Both the position numbers and the translations under genes were made by a program. A stretch of 64,000 nt of DNA from Diphasiastrum complanatum. Taxonomy: Eukaryota > Streptophyta > Lycopodiopsida > Lycopodiales > Lycopodiaceae. The notes below the pieces were generated by a model. It saw only the letters and a program-made list of their open reading frames with translations, was not told the DNA's origin and did no database searches. This document shows, piece after piece, positions 1-11,483 of the stretch. The stretch's first letter is position 1. The number at the start of each line of letters is the position of its first letter. The stretch covers positions 30,527,410 to 30,591,409 of the forward strand of contig CM055107.1 in NCBI GenBank assembly GCA_029204225.1. Direction: 5' to 3'.

Positions 1-1
1 T

Positions 2-1533
2 ATCTATGAGGCTAAGAATACCTCTAGGCTTCTCACTCTTAGGAATCAAATCTTTCAAAGTAGCCAAAAGAGTGATAAGAGTGCATCTAGTTATGTTTTG
101 AGACTAAAAGATATTCATAGAGAGCTTGCTTGCATTGGTGATTCCATCAATCAAAATGAGCTAGTTCAAGTCATTCTCAATGGCTTGAGAAGTGAATTTG
201 ATAACTTTGTCCAATCCTATGCCATTAAGGAGGAGCTACTAAGTTTGGAGGCTCTCCAAAGTGTGCTAATTTCAGAAGAATCAAGACAAGAGTACAAGCT
301 CTTGAGGATGGACAAGCTTTCTCTCAGTCATAATGATGGCAAAGCTCTCTTTGCCAAGGATAAGCACAAAGAGAGGAGCAAGAACCAACATCAACAATCC
401 TCAAGCAAGGACAAAGTCAAATCCAAAGACAAAGATGAGGAGGAAGATGATTCCTCTAATGCTTCATCATCCAAGCTCAAGAAGAAGAAGAAGATCAAGT
501 GCTTTTATTGTGGCAAGAAAGGTCATTATGCCACCAATTGCTTCAAAAAGAAGAATCAACTCAAGCAAGCCAATATTACCAATGAGAAGGAAGACACTAT
601 TGCAAGTGATGGAGAGGGATCTCTTATGGTCTCTAGTTTCTCATCTACTCCTTTCAAGAAGGACGGCCTATGGTATATTGATAGTGGAGCCTCTTCACAT
701 ATGTGTAGCTCCAAGGACTCTTTCTCTTCTATTGCACCTTATAATGGAGTGAAGAAATCAATATACACTACAAATGATTTTGAATGTCCTATTGAAGGCA
801 TAGGGAACATTCCCTTGAAGTTTGCATCCTCTAAAGTTCTTTCTCTCTCTAGAGTTCTTTATGTACCTAAGCTTACCAAGAATCTTATTAGTGTTGGCCA
901 ATTGCTTGATAATGGCCTTGATGGAAAATTCTAAGAGCATAGATACTCCAATGGAGCAAATTATAAAAAATCCTAATAAAGGTGATGAAAGATCCTTTGA
1001 GGACATCACACTTTTTAGGAGTCTTGTAGGCTCCTTGATTTGGCTTACCATTACTAGGCCCGATCTTAGTTTTTGTGTGCACAAAGTGAGTCAATTTATG
1101 CAAGATCCTAAGATCCATCATTGGAAGATGGCCAAGAGGATTCTAAGATATGTATCTTCATCTTGTGATTATGGTCTACTCTATAAAAGTGAAGATCTAT
1201 CCATTATTGGCTACTCGGATTCGGACTTTGCAAGTGACAAGATGGATCGAAAGTCTATTAGTGCATACACTATCTTTCTTGGAGGCAATCTAATATCTTG
1301 GCTTTCCAAAAAGCAAGATACTATATCTCTCTCTTCATGTGAGGCCGAGTACAAAGCACATAGAAGTGGCACACCATTTTGTGAGAGAAAAGCTTATTGG
1401 AGGAGAAATCTATTTGGAGCATGTCAACTCCTCCTCTTGTATTGCCGATCTACTCACCAAGCCTTTGAGCAAAAGTGCTTTCATCAAGCATAGATCTAAT
1501 CTTGGAGTTATATCAAGATCAATGCTCAAATCT
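2..1533 (+). pseudogene. Copia retrotransposon gag-pol remnant with internal deletions
   Basis: The element runs in from the window edge. Frame 2 reads Gag (UBN2-type) up to a CX2CX4HX4C zinc knuckle (CFYCGKKGHYATNC, about 509-550) and an intact retropepsin motif WYIDSGASSHM (about 671-703). Near 920 the frame breaks and the sequence jumps into the region just before RNase H (KSIDTPMEQ, then ITRPDLSFCVHKVSQFM). It continues through RNase H motifs YSDSDFASD and SLSSCEAEYKA. A second jump near 1353 loses the middle of RNase H and rejoins at KHIEVAHHFVREK, ending IADLLTKPLSK. Integrase and nearly all of the reverse transcriptase are therefore missing. A purine-rich stretch at 1550-1557 directly before the LTR serves as the polypurine tract. 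The element cannot be autonomous; gag and protease are the only intact domains. Family assignment is confident, lineage is not. Confidence 0.9.
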
Positions 1534-1557
1534 TCATAGATAATTTTTTAGGAGGAG

Positions 1558-2294
1558 TGTGAAGAATTGAAAAAGATTATCTATGTTAGGTATAGGGGTC
1601 TTATGTTTTTTACATCAAGCATCTAGGTGTAGGATGTTGATAGGAATAAATTTGGCATAGATGGCAAATTATGCATTTCCACTTGTAATGCCACTATTGA
1701 GCCAAAATAGAGTAAGAGGCTAAACACTTGCTAATTAGAGTGTAGACAAGTGTCATGCTTTTGTTTGATGAAGCTTAAGAGGTCCAATAGGATTTAGAGG
1801 TGGAACCTTGTGAGGTCCAATAGAAAATTGAGGTGTGCTTGAATATAGTCCAATAGAATTTAGAGGTGCATGGATCAATGGTCCAATAGGATTAAGAGGT
1901 GGCAAAGTGTGATCCAATCATAGTTAAGCATAGTGGTAGCTCATGAATCTATTAGTATCATTGTACTCCTCCTTTTGGATCTAATTGATTTTGAGATTGA
2001 GTGGATTTTGAGTGTCATAGAATTTCTAGCTTTCTCTCTCTACCCGAGAGCTCATGATGGTTTTTCTCTCTCTACTCGAGAAGAGCAGCTTGTTTTTACT
2101 TAGAATACTTTTGGAACACTTCCCACATGTGTGAGTGAGAGTTGGAAGTGATTGAATGCATGTAGTAGTGTGTTTTTGCCATAGGATTCAAGATTGATCT
2201 TGAATCTCAATCTAGTCTTGATCTTGGTGCATCTACACACCTTAGGAGATCACAAGTACATGTAGTGGACAGTCCACACGTGTGAAATTCAACA
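1558..2294 (+). repeat. 3' LTR of the Copia element (family 1)
   Basis: The LTR starts TGTGAAGAATTG directly after the purine tract and ends in ...TTCAACA, giving TG...CA termini of about 737 bp. The boundaries are supported by the second copy at 2648-3380, which has the same ends in reverse complement. Close to the 3' end are two short palindromes, TGGACAGTCCA and ACACGTGT; the second contains a CACGTG G-box core. Confidence 0.85.
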
Positions 2295-2647
2295 GTTTTT
2301 GTTTTTGGTGTATAGTTGTTTAATATTGGGTTGCTGGTAGATTGAATGAAGTTGGAATTATAAAGACCGAGCTTGGGGATCAGTTGTCTAGTGTGAGGCA
2401 TCTTAGCGAGTGCTCCATAAAATATTTCAATTTTATTTTTACAAAGAGTGAGTTGGCCGAAGTGGAAAGAATAAGAACCATTGAATTAAAACATGGAAAA
2501 ATACTATGTGGTATCCACTAGGCTAGATACCGTGTGCTATTTGAGGTGGGACTCTTAAGCATTGTTCTATGTGCTTTGTCATTGATTTGAATTTTTGTTG
2601 TATGCAACTATGCCTTCATGATGTGCATGACATTGTCATGTCTATGA
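2295..2647. other. Spacer between two inverted LTRs
   Basis: This 353-bp single-copy spacer separates the outward ends of two head-to-head LTRs. No coding signal, tRNA or known repeat was seen in it. In a transcript crossing both LTRs it would form the loop of a long hairpin. Confidence 0.6.
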
Positions 2648-3380
2648 TGTTGAATTTCACACGTGTGGACTGTCCACCACATGTACTTGTGATCTCCTAA
2701 GGTGTGTAGATGCACCAAGATCAAGACTAGATTGAGATTCAAGATCAATCTTGAATCCTATGGCAAAAACACACTACTACATGCATTCAATCACTTCCAA
2801 CTCTCACTCACACATGTGGGAAGTGTTCCAAAAGTATTCTAAGTAAAAACCAACTGCTCTCCTCGAGTAGAGAGAGAAAAACCATCATGAGCTCTCGGGT
2901 AGAGAGAGAAAGCTAGAAATTCAATGACACTCAAAATCCACTCAATCTCAAAATCAATCAGATCCAAAAGGAGGAGTACAATGATACTAATAGATTCATG
3001 AGCTACCACTATGCTTAACTATGATTGGATCACACTTTGCCACCTCTTAATCCTATTGGACCATTGATCCATGCACCTCTAAATTCTATTGGACTATATT
3101 CAAGCACACCTCAATTTTCTATTGGACCTCACAAGGTTCCACCTCTAAATCCTATTGGACCTCTTAAGCTTCATCAAACAAAAGCATGACACTTGTCTAC
3201 ACTCTAATTGGCACAAGTTTGGCTCTATTTTGGCTCAATATTGGCATTACAAGTGGAAATGGATAATTTGCCATCTATGCCAAATTTGACCCTATCAACA
3301 TCCTACACCTAAATGCTTGACTATGAAATTCTATGAGACCTCTATATCAAACATTTTGATTTACTTTACAATTGTCCACA
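2648..3380 (-). repeat. Solo LTR of Copia family 1, inverted
   Basis: This 733-bp stretch is the reverse complement of the LTR at 1558-2294, from TGTTGAATTTCACACGTG at its left edge to CAATTGTCCACA at its right edge. By eye the arms are collinear and highly similar throughout most of their length, with more divergence in the last 60 bp near 3320-3380. No Copia internal sequence follows on its right side, so it is a solo LTR or one half of a rearranged pair. No matching target-site duplication was found beside it. Confidence 0.85.
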
Positions 3381-3499
3381 CGTGGGAACATCCTCCACAC
3401 ATGTGAGATTCACTTACAAACTTCTATCATAAAAAATACCAAGCTAAATTTTTGCCAATTTCTCACATATGACACTTTTTTTGTGCATGGCAGATTATT

Positions 3500-4730
3500 T
3501 CAGTTTCTCAAATTCATGTTGTTTTTGTAGAGTGACATAAATAGGGAGCTCGTTGATGCAAGAGCTAAGTTTGAAGCTGGTCTAGACAAGGCACACAAAA
3601 CATTGAAGGATGTTGAATCTGTTGTCCACCTGCGTTGTACCAACAAGATGGGAAAAATGTTGGGCGTGGTAAATCATCATTAGGTTTGGAGTGGTTTGAG
3701 TTAGCGACAAGCACTGAAAAGACTAGCATGGAAATAAACATAGGATCACTTGCGTTGCTCAACTGTTTCGAGTGACAAAAAGTGCAAGTGTCTTAAATGG
3801 TGTATGGGGCCAAGGTCAGTTTGGGATTTTGAGAAGCGACAAAAATTTTAGAGTGTGGGTTGCAAAAGAAACATGGTTTGAGTACTTGTTGGAAACGACA
3901 AAGGAAGTTTTGGAGGAATGCACTGCTTTGCGTAAGTCATAACTTCATTGTTCTTTGTCCAGTGTTCGTATGGTTACTTTCATGAGCTTGTTCCCATTTG
4001 TTTCCACATTTTTGTGTTGAATTTGTGGATGTTGGTGTGTTTCGTATCTAGGGCCGATGCACATGGAGAATGTCGAGTCACTAGATGATTTTTTCACAAA
4101 TTTTAAGTTGCAATATAGAAAGAATATGTTTGCAATGATTGAGCCAAATATGGAGCTTGCAAAGGCTACAAAAGAGCAACCAGATATCAAAGGAAGTGCC
4201 AAGTGTGTCTTGTGGAGCTTTTGATATTTGCATTTGATCTCAAACGATTATGTCTAAACCCATTTGCTAACATGGCATTTTTTTTGTTGTTGAATGTAGA
4301 TACATTTTTAGCTTGGTGAAGGCAAAAATACTAGATAAAATGCCTTCTTATTTTAAATTGTGGGCTCAAAGGTTTAATACGAAGAGTTGCATGTACAACG
4401 ACAAATACCATTCTAGCTTGACTGCTGGCTTATAATCCTCGGTGGATAGACTTCTCTGTGGGTACATGCCCTGATGATGAGAAAGAAAGCTTTGACTTGC
4501 ATGTTAGTGGCCCTTTATCTAGTCTTGTTATAGATAGTGAGGTTCGTCATGTTGAGTTGGAGATGGGGGCCACACTAGAGACTAGATTGAGAGAAACTGA
4601 CATTCAAATTGAAGAACAAGTATCCAGGCAACGTCTTTTGAAGTTGGGTCGCAGAGGCAAAGAGGTAGCAAAATCACCATTGCCCTATGTGGTGACAAGT
4701 ACTATGCCATCCGCTGAGTGAGTGCGAGAC
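3500..4730 (+). pseudogene. Unrecognised degenerate coding-like sequence
   Basis: Several short open stretches on the plus strand have coding-like composition but different frames and stops between them: about 3530-3660 (lysine and glutamate rich, with DARAKFEAGLDKAHKTL), about 4057-4200 (following an AG acceptor-like site, with DDFFTNFKLQYRKNMFAMIE), about 4300-4430, and 4458-4721 (VSRQRLLKLGRRGKEVAKS). AG and GT dinucleotides near some boundaries suggest an old exon series. No domain is recognised. Its position beside the CACTA ORF1-like gene suggests, as inference only, that it could be transposon cargo. Confidence 0.35.
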
Positions 4731-4739
4731 TCCCCAGAA

Positions 4740-5385
4740 TACATTTGTCCACCATCACTTGCTTTGTCGAAGTCTAGCAGCAAGGTCGAATCGCTTTGTT
4801 TTGTGATTCTTTCATGTACAAGACATGTATCAGAATTTAGTTGTTGATTGGTTATGTGCTATTTATGCTCTCATTGTTTTTTTTTTTTTGGTGCATTGTG
4901 TTAGATATTCACCATTTGTAGGGACATTATGAATGTTTCCAGATGTGCATCCAAAAAGACTATTGCTAGCGAGATGCAAAGCTTGCTAGACTCATGTATG
5001 CAACAATATAATTTTTTTTGTTCTTTTACATTGCATCAACTTAGAGTATATTTTGAGTAACTTATATTTTGTGCAATGTCTTGGTAGGTGTATATGCTGG
5101 GTGTAAATATTCTATGTCGTGTTGATGTGTCAACTTACTAACTATTTCATGTTGGTGTTGGTGTTGATGTTGATAGGCCATCAAAAGAAGATCAATCACA
5201 AGTATCAACAGTCATTGAGGGAGACAATGAGGTCTGTTTCAATATGCTCATAAATAAATCATTGCTTGTTTGATTTATTAATTGTTTGATAGCAAAGACA
5301 ATCATATACAAAACTGATACGAAGACAATCATGTACAAAACTACAAAAATCTTTTATATTCATGATAAAGAAAGAGTACATAGAT
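4740..5385. other. Noncoding AT-rich stretch with a short duplication
   Basis: No gene was seen. Around 5295-5345 a 25-bp phrase containing gaagacaatcatgtacaaaac occurs twice in tandem with small changes. The rest is AT-rich single-copy sequence. Confidence 0.5.
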
Positions 5386-6515
5386 TCAAAAATGGGGTAC
5401 CAAAAGCCCCAATTTATCTATCACATTACATAATAAACTAAATATATAATCATCTTCAATGGAATTTGCATCTTCATCTTCCTCTTCCTCCCCTTGATCC
5501 AATGTAATGTTTTCATCATCGGCCTCTCTGCTTGGTGCACTTGATGTGGATCCTCTCTACAAAATTCAAAAAATACAAGCATTAGATTAAATACCTTTTA
5601 GATTTAGTAATTGAGGCACAAAAATTTATAAAAAATTAATTCTTACCAAAGGCAATTCCCTTTTTTCTTTCATGTGATCCACGAAAGTCGAGTATCCTTG
5701 TTGATACCTGATCTTGTATTCGGATTTCGTAAAAGCCCTTCCAAAGTCATGAATCTAATGTCACAAAATAGACATTGATTAGTTAATAAAACAATAACAT
5801 AAACATAAACAGTCTAAATTTACTTAAAATGAAATAAAAAGAAAATTACTTACAAATTGGGCTTGAATATTGGCTTTGCCCCGCGAACCAAGATGTGATT
5901 GCCCCAATAGGGCAATCCTTGACTGCATAGCCTCCCTTTGTTGCGCAAACCAATCGGGATTGGGATTTTTTTTTTCCACCTCAACTTTGCCCCAATCTTT
6001 TTTGGAAGCCCAAGTGGGCCTCCACTTTCTCGCTCTAATAGCCCTCCTTAGGGCTTGTCGTTTCTGCCTAATATGAGTGCACATATTGGTTAAGGCACAA
6101 TTTCTTCAAATCTTTCATCTTGATTAAATTATCTACGCAATGTGGCAATGATTCTATCTTTGTTGTCCTCATCTTGATTAGCCCAAGGGCTAAGCAAGTC
6201 ATTGCCAAAGTATTTCATGGCAAGCTCTCTAATTCAGCAAGTTACGACATTGCCTCGTGCATGTTTAATAATGCTGCCATCCTCGTTAACATCATAATAA
6301 CGATTGGTAGATTCTTCACTTGGTGCATCTTGCGACACCCTCTCTTGTTCGGATTCTCCTTTGGAAAGGCATAGAAATTTCATTCTATTCCTTTCGTTCG
6401 GAGATAATTCTTCGTAAAAATCTCGAACTCGGTCTCCCGAGCCCGAGCTTCTTGCTCCTCCACTCGAGGAGCTTCGTGGCCTTCTAAAGCCACTTCCACT
6501 TCCGAATGTAGACAT
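5386..6515 (-). pseudogene. CACTA (En/Spm) ORF1-like gene, Transposase_24-like, decayed first exon
   Basis: Minus-strand gene with clear exon boundaries. The ATG at 6515-6513 opens a serine and glycine rich head (MSTFGSGSGFRRPRSS). Exon 2 ends at 5854 before a perfect GTAAGT donor. Exon 3 is 5754-5647 (36 codons, acceptor ttag, donor GTAAGA). Exon 4 is 5556-5386 (acceptor gtag), ending in an acidic tail and TGA. Exons 2 to 4 join in phase 0. The middle has RQKRQALRRAIRARKWRP, then a SHLGSRGKANI block and FGRAFTKSEY. This order resembles the plant En/Spm transposase_24 region (H-x-GSK-x-FA, then GR-x-PT-x-E). The link from exon 1 to exon 2 is broken: continuing in the exon 1 frame gives AMKYFGNDLL and IIATLRR with in-frame TGA, TAA and TAA, plus a frameshift. 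Family assignment is inference; the splice structure is visible. Confidence 0.5.
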
Positions 6516-6526
6516 TTTGTGTGTAT

Positions 6527-6660
6527 AGAGTGTGTGTGTGTGTGAGAAAGAAATAAAGAAAGAAGAAAAGATTTTCAATGTGAGAAAGAGAGATAGAAGG
6601 AGAGGAAGAGTGTGTGTGTGTGAGAGAGAGAGAGAGGGAGAGAGACAAAGAGAAAAAGAA
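6527..6660. repeat. Simple repeats (TG)n and (GA)n
   Basis: Two short dinucleotide runs, tgtgtgtgtgtg (about 6530-6543 and 6610-6621) and gagagagagagaga (about 6621-6650), lie directly upstream of the minus-strand ATG at 6515, where they would be in its 5' leader or promoter. Confidence 0.8.
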
Positions 6661-6719
6661 ATATTGATGGCAAGAAAACTAAGATTAATGTGTGAAAGAG
6701 AGAGTGCTTAAAACTTAAA

Positions 6720-7790
6720 GCTAGAGAGCATGAAAGCTTAAAGAGAGATCACAAAGAGCACAAAGAGAGAGCACAAATGAAGGCAAAAAACAAAAATGGA
6801 AATTCGAATTGGAAAAAGTCCAATTTATAGACAAAATGAATTTCAAATGGCGCGTGGCAGAGCCACAAAAATTTAGGTTGCCATGCGTGGCTCTACCACA
6901 TGAAGTACAATCATGATTGTTGAGGTGGGATTCCATGTGAAAATGTCATTTCTACAACAAAATGTCAATTGTCATGTCAAAACAAATGTACAAATAAAAA
7001 ACATCTTGTGTGAAATGTCATGAAGTAACAAGGTACAATTAATGACAAGATATGTCTTTTGTACACAATTATTTTATTCATTTTTATGTCACCAAAATCA
7101 AGAACATTTTGTGTGAGGTGGCATGAAAGAAATTAAGGGAATAATGAAGTGTAGGTGGATAAAAAATTAAAACATGATATGTGTTTTATATAATTGAAAG
7201 TAATGTAGGCCTATATAGAATAGTCCTATGTTACATGAGAGATTCTAATTTGTAGTGTTTACAATGAAAGATTCTAATTTATAGTGTTTTCATTTTGGAG
7301 ATCAAAGCAAGGTCAAAAATCCAATTTGCTAGATTTGGTGTGATAGTTGATTCTAAGTTTTGTGTTCAAGATCTTGGTAGATCTTTCTAGATTTTGTCAG
7401 TGCAAACTTATAGGGGAAAGTGACACTTATCTTGTTTAGAATCGATTCATCTTTTGGTTTACATGTCCATCATGGTATCCATAGGATCTTTCCTATTGGA
7501 TTCAAGTGAGAGATTGATTTGATCCAACAATCATTCAATAATCACATCTCTCACAACAACCATTCAATAAGGGTGGTTCTTGTTGGGGTTAATCTTACTC
7601 CTACTCACTCATAGGAATACATGGGAATCACATAGGCAAAAAACTCGACTATATTAGATTCAAATATTTAGCTTTCTTCATGTGTCTTCATTTTGCGACT
7701 TGCAGAAATCAACCAACTTAGTGACAAGCGAATAAACTGACTCTGCAAAAATACAAGGAGTTTTCACAAAGTATGCAATTGTGGATTTGG
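6720..7790. other. Noncoding sequence, no gene seen
   Basis: AT-rich sequence without a supported gene. A small imperfect inverted repeat built on gtggcagagccac and gtggctctaccac lies at about 6855-6900. Nothing else was recognised. Confidence 0.5.
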
Positions 7791-8310
7791 GATATAGAAT
7801 TTGGGGTAGGATGTTTAGAGTTTAGGGTTTAGAATTTAGGGATTATGGCTTAAGAACATGAATGGATGAATGAATAGGAATAGGAATAGGAACAATGATA
7901 GGATAGGAATGAATTGTTTTGAAAATATGAATGAGATAGGCATATGAATACATGTAGAATAAGAATGATTTAATGTTGAAGGAATATGAAAATGAATGAT
8001 GAATAAGAATAGGAATATGATGCATAGAGTTGAATAGAATGAGAAATGTAGAACGGATTCAAGATTGTGCGTTTGGGATGTAGGGTTTGGGATACATGTA
8101 TTAGGATTCAAATTACAGGATTTGACTTTTAGGGTATAGGATGTAGGATTTAGAGTATGGATTTTAAGTTTGAAAGCATAGGATTTGGAATTTGGAATAT
8201 AGAGTTTCAAATACGAGGTATACGATGTAGGGTTTAGGGTCTAGGATGTAGGATTTAGAGTCTACTGTTAAGAGTTTAGAGTTTAGGAACATGAATGGAT
8301 GAATGAATAG
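7790..8310. repeat. Degenerate telomere-like TTTAGGG tract with duplicated flank
   Basis: Two blocks (about 7790-7850 and 8220-8285) consist of runs of imperfect TTTAGGG-like units such as gtttagggtttag and gtagggtttagggtctagg. Each block is followed by the same phrase, aacatgaatggatgaatga (7856 and 8288), so the block plus its flank was duplicated about 430 bp apart. The intervening sequence is built from gaatagg-like units. TTTAGGG is the usual plant telomere repeat; this tract is interstitial and decayed. Confidence 0.55.
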
Positions 8311-8579
8311 AAATGGTTCAGACCCCTCTTGTTCTATCTTGCATTCATGAGACTCCTCTCACTCAGACTCTCGCGGATCGATGTGACTCCCCTTGGTACT
8401 CCTGCTGCTATCTCTCCCCCACATAACATTCGAATATGTCAAGCTGGAAATTTGGGAATGGACCCATTTTAGATGAAGAAGAACTCAATCTTATGGAACC
8501 AAGCTTTTGCAATTGGGGGCTGTTTTACTCCATATAGAGCCTTGTGTAATTTTCATACAAGATGTTTTTTACCTTCAAT

Positions 8580-10240
8580 TTCGAGTGATAAGGTCCAAAA
8601 TTGAGCTACCCCAAGTGATACACTTCAAATTTTAGCTATCTCGTGTGATAAGAGTCAATTCCATCAATAAGAGATTGAACTCAAGAAATTTGGAATGTAC
8701 TATACTTGAAATTAATTTATTTTTAGCAATCAATTAGCCCTGTCGAACGACAATGACCAAAGTTGCATGTTAGGCATTAAATTTCGACTAGCTTTAATCA
8801 TAGGCATGAAATATGAGCTATCTAACTATCCTAAACTCAAAATTCTTCTAAATTGTGCAAAGAGTAATCTCAAGGGCCAAATTTGAGCTATCTCAATTGA
8901 AAAACATCAAATTGAAGCTATGTTGTGTGATATGGATCAATTCCATCAATAAGGGATGAAAATCAATTCGAGTGCACTAAACTCAATATTTGTTGATTTG
9001 ATCATTTAATGAGCCATGTCAAGTGATGAGGATCAAAATTGAGCCTTTTTGCATGTAGGTATCAAATTCAAGTTATCTCGAGTGATAGAAATAAAATTTG
9101 AGCTATCGCGGTGTAGGTGCCAATTCCATCAATAAGGACAGTCAAACTCAAGCAATACGACTAGTGTCCTATTGATCAAATTTGGACACTTGATTAACTA
9201 TGTCGAGTGAGCAAGACCAAAATCACATACTAGGCATCAAGTTTGAGCTATCTCAAGTGACAAGGTAGCAGTTTGAGCTATCTAGAACTTGTAAGCTCAA
9301 AATTCCCCTAATTTGATCTGTCTCTAGTTATCTTGATTCCCAAAAGGTAGTGCACAGAGGGCCGGTCTAGAATATATTAGGACTATTCTCGGTCCTTAAC
9401 CAAATATGGCCATAACACAATGTACCCAAGATGTACCTAGAATTCTTTTGGCCATTTTTCAATGCACAACTTAAGGAGATTGCATATGTTGGCTAAGCGT
9501 ATTGACGCTAAAGCTTAAATTAGGCCTAGATATGGTCAACCAAAGTAAGAAAACCAATAAGACTTCAACAAAGAGTGATGAATTTAAAGGATAATTCATT
9601 GTTGTCCCTTATGTTAGCATAGTAATCAAGCTTACATAAAACAAATTGGAACACGTTACACGTAAGCGTTGCCTCAGTAGCAACCGGGGAGCACTCTACA
9701 GGTATGAACAACTTTCTTACTTCTCTTGATATGTCTTCTAACAGCGAACAATTAAGCATAAGTAGATTGCTACTATATGCACCAAAGATATATGTGGCTG
9801 ACAAGTAAGTATAGCCACTAGCCAGCGGATTGTTGACCGCTAGAATTGCACATCTCTACAATTGCACTTTGTGCTATAAACTTGACAGTATTGCTACCAT
9901 CGCACTTTGTTATACCCTGATGATAACATCAGTAGACCGTTGTCTTGGATGTGATGGACTTTTGCTCTATTGGTTGTTTGCTCACAATATTACCAGTATA
10001 TGATAATGCTAATGATAAAGGCCAAATTGAGCTATCTCGATTCATAGACATCAGGTTTGAGCCATCTTGAGTGATAGGGGCCAATTCCATCTGTAAAACT
10101 CAAGCACTCTAAATGTTCTAAACTTGAGATTGATCAAGTATGATCAGATGATGAATTATGTCATGTCATAAAGTTAGAAAACTCATGCTAGAACAAAATT
10201 GAGCTATCTCGAGTGATAGGCATATAGAAAGAAACAGAGT
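8580..10240 (+). repeat. Degenerate tandem repeat family (gagctatctcgagtgata units)
   Basis: The phrase gagctatctcgagtgata recurs with changes at about 8595, 8627, 8812, 8885, 9067, 9098, 9245, 9273, 10031, 10055 and 10200. A linked phrase, caattccatcaataag, recurs at about 8656, 8939, 9121 and (decayed) 10082, always after the first one and usually followed by aactcaag. The spacing (roughly 283, 182 and 960 bp) suggests an old higher-order array. The stretch 9320-10000 interrupts it and contains no recognised gene. Confidence 0.6.
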
Positions 10241-10294
10241 TAATGGGAATAGATGAAACAATCACAATTGCCATATTTAACAATATTAACAAAC

Positions 10295-10878
10295 TGATAA
10301 GTTTTTACACGTGTGGAGGATCCACAAAGCATGTGATTGATCTCTCTAAAGGATGTGTGATTGCACCAAACAAATGCTTGATTAGATCAAGGATGCTAGG
10401 GCAAGAGCACACAATACATTCACCAAATGAACTCAAAACTAAAAATACATACAATTTCATCAAAAGACTTAGATTCACATTCAGCTCAATGGCTTGATAA
10501 TACAATAGGTTGAGTTTCAAGAGAAGTCAATGGATCACAATGATTGGACCATTCTCTCACCCACCTCACCACATCCAACTCACCTTTCAATCCTATTGGT
10601 CCATTTGCATAACATTGATTGGACCTTTCTAAATGCACCTTTTGATTTGATTGATCCACTTGGCAAGTTCTTATGAAGAGTTGGATATAATACTCTTATT
10701 GGCAAGTGACAAGTGTAGCAAATCTATACTACCTCGAGTTGATGTAAGGCTTGAATGCATTAAATCATCTAAGCCAAAATTGGTCTCTACCATATTTACA
10801 AGTACATGAAAGTGTATTGAGGCTTGTATCCCAATAACTAAGACCCAAGATGAATTTTTTTTACAATTCTTAACACTC
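10295..10878 (-). repeat. LTR of Copia family 1, minus orientation, diverged
   Basis: The left edge (tttttacacgtgtggagg) corresponds to the outer end of the LTR at 2648, and the right edge (caattcttaaca at about 10866-10877) to its other end. Shared internal phrases include tcctattgg and acaagtgt. It is shorter and clearly more diverged than the pair at 1558-3380. Confidence 0.7.
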
Positions 10879-10899
10879 CTCACTAAAATGTATCCATCT

Positions 10900-11263
10900 T
10901 ACTTTAACATAGATTTTGAAATCAAACCAAGATTAGATCTAAATTTGATGAAGCATTCTTGATCAATGGTTTGGTGAGAAGATCGACAATACATGAAGAT
11001 GTTCCAATATGATCCAATGTGATCTCTCTCCCAATGACTTTTTCCAACTGGTATCATTGACCTAAGTGACTTTGTATGAACCTAAACATCATTTTTTTAT
11101 CATACATGTGATGCCTTATGCTTGCCTTCTTGTTGGATGGAAGATCTACCAAAATCCATGTATGATTTTCAATCAATGCATTGTATTCTAGGATCATAGC
11201 ATCATGCCATTCTTTTGAATTCCAAGACATGGGACTTTGTTTGTTTGGGCCCCTAATGCTCAT
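10900..11263 (-). pseudogene. Copia family 1 pol remnant (RT start joined to RNase H tail)
   Basis: Reading the minus strand, 11263-11060 gives the conserved start of the Copia reverse transcriptase region (EWHDAMILEYNALIENHTW and LVDLPSNKKA). It then jumps directly to the RNase H tail (about 11045-10925: GREITLDHIGTSSCIVDLLT, with a frameshift), whose counterpart is at 1400-1480 of the first element. The LTR at 10295-10878 follows. Nearly all of RT and RNase H are deleted. Confidence 0.75.
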
Positions 11264-11408
11264 GTTTTAGAACTATCATATTCTTCACAGTTAGGGCTCT
11301 CAGTTATAGTTTCATAAGTTAATCAAAGTTTGCTACTCATTTATATATGGTTTTTCCTTTCGCAATATCTTTAAGTTGAGAAATATATGAAACCCTAAAC
11401 TGTTTCAT

Positions 11409-11483
11409 GTATTTTTCTTGTACATCTCACTAGTCCACTTTTTTATGTCTTTTTCTTGTACATCTCACTAGTCCACTTTTTTC
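11409..11483 (+). repeat. Tandem duplication of about 38 bp
   Basis: The phrase tttttcttgtacatctcact followed by agtccactttttt occurs twice back to back. No gene lies between 11264 and 11640. Confidence 0.8.

Noticed and set aside
7836-8210. 124-codon minus-strand open reading
   Set aside because: It is the translation of telomere-like and gaatagg repeats.
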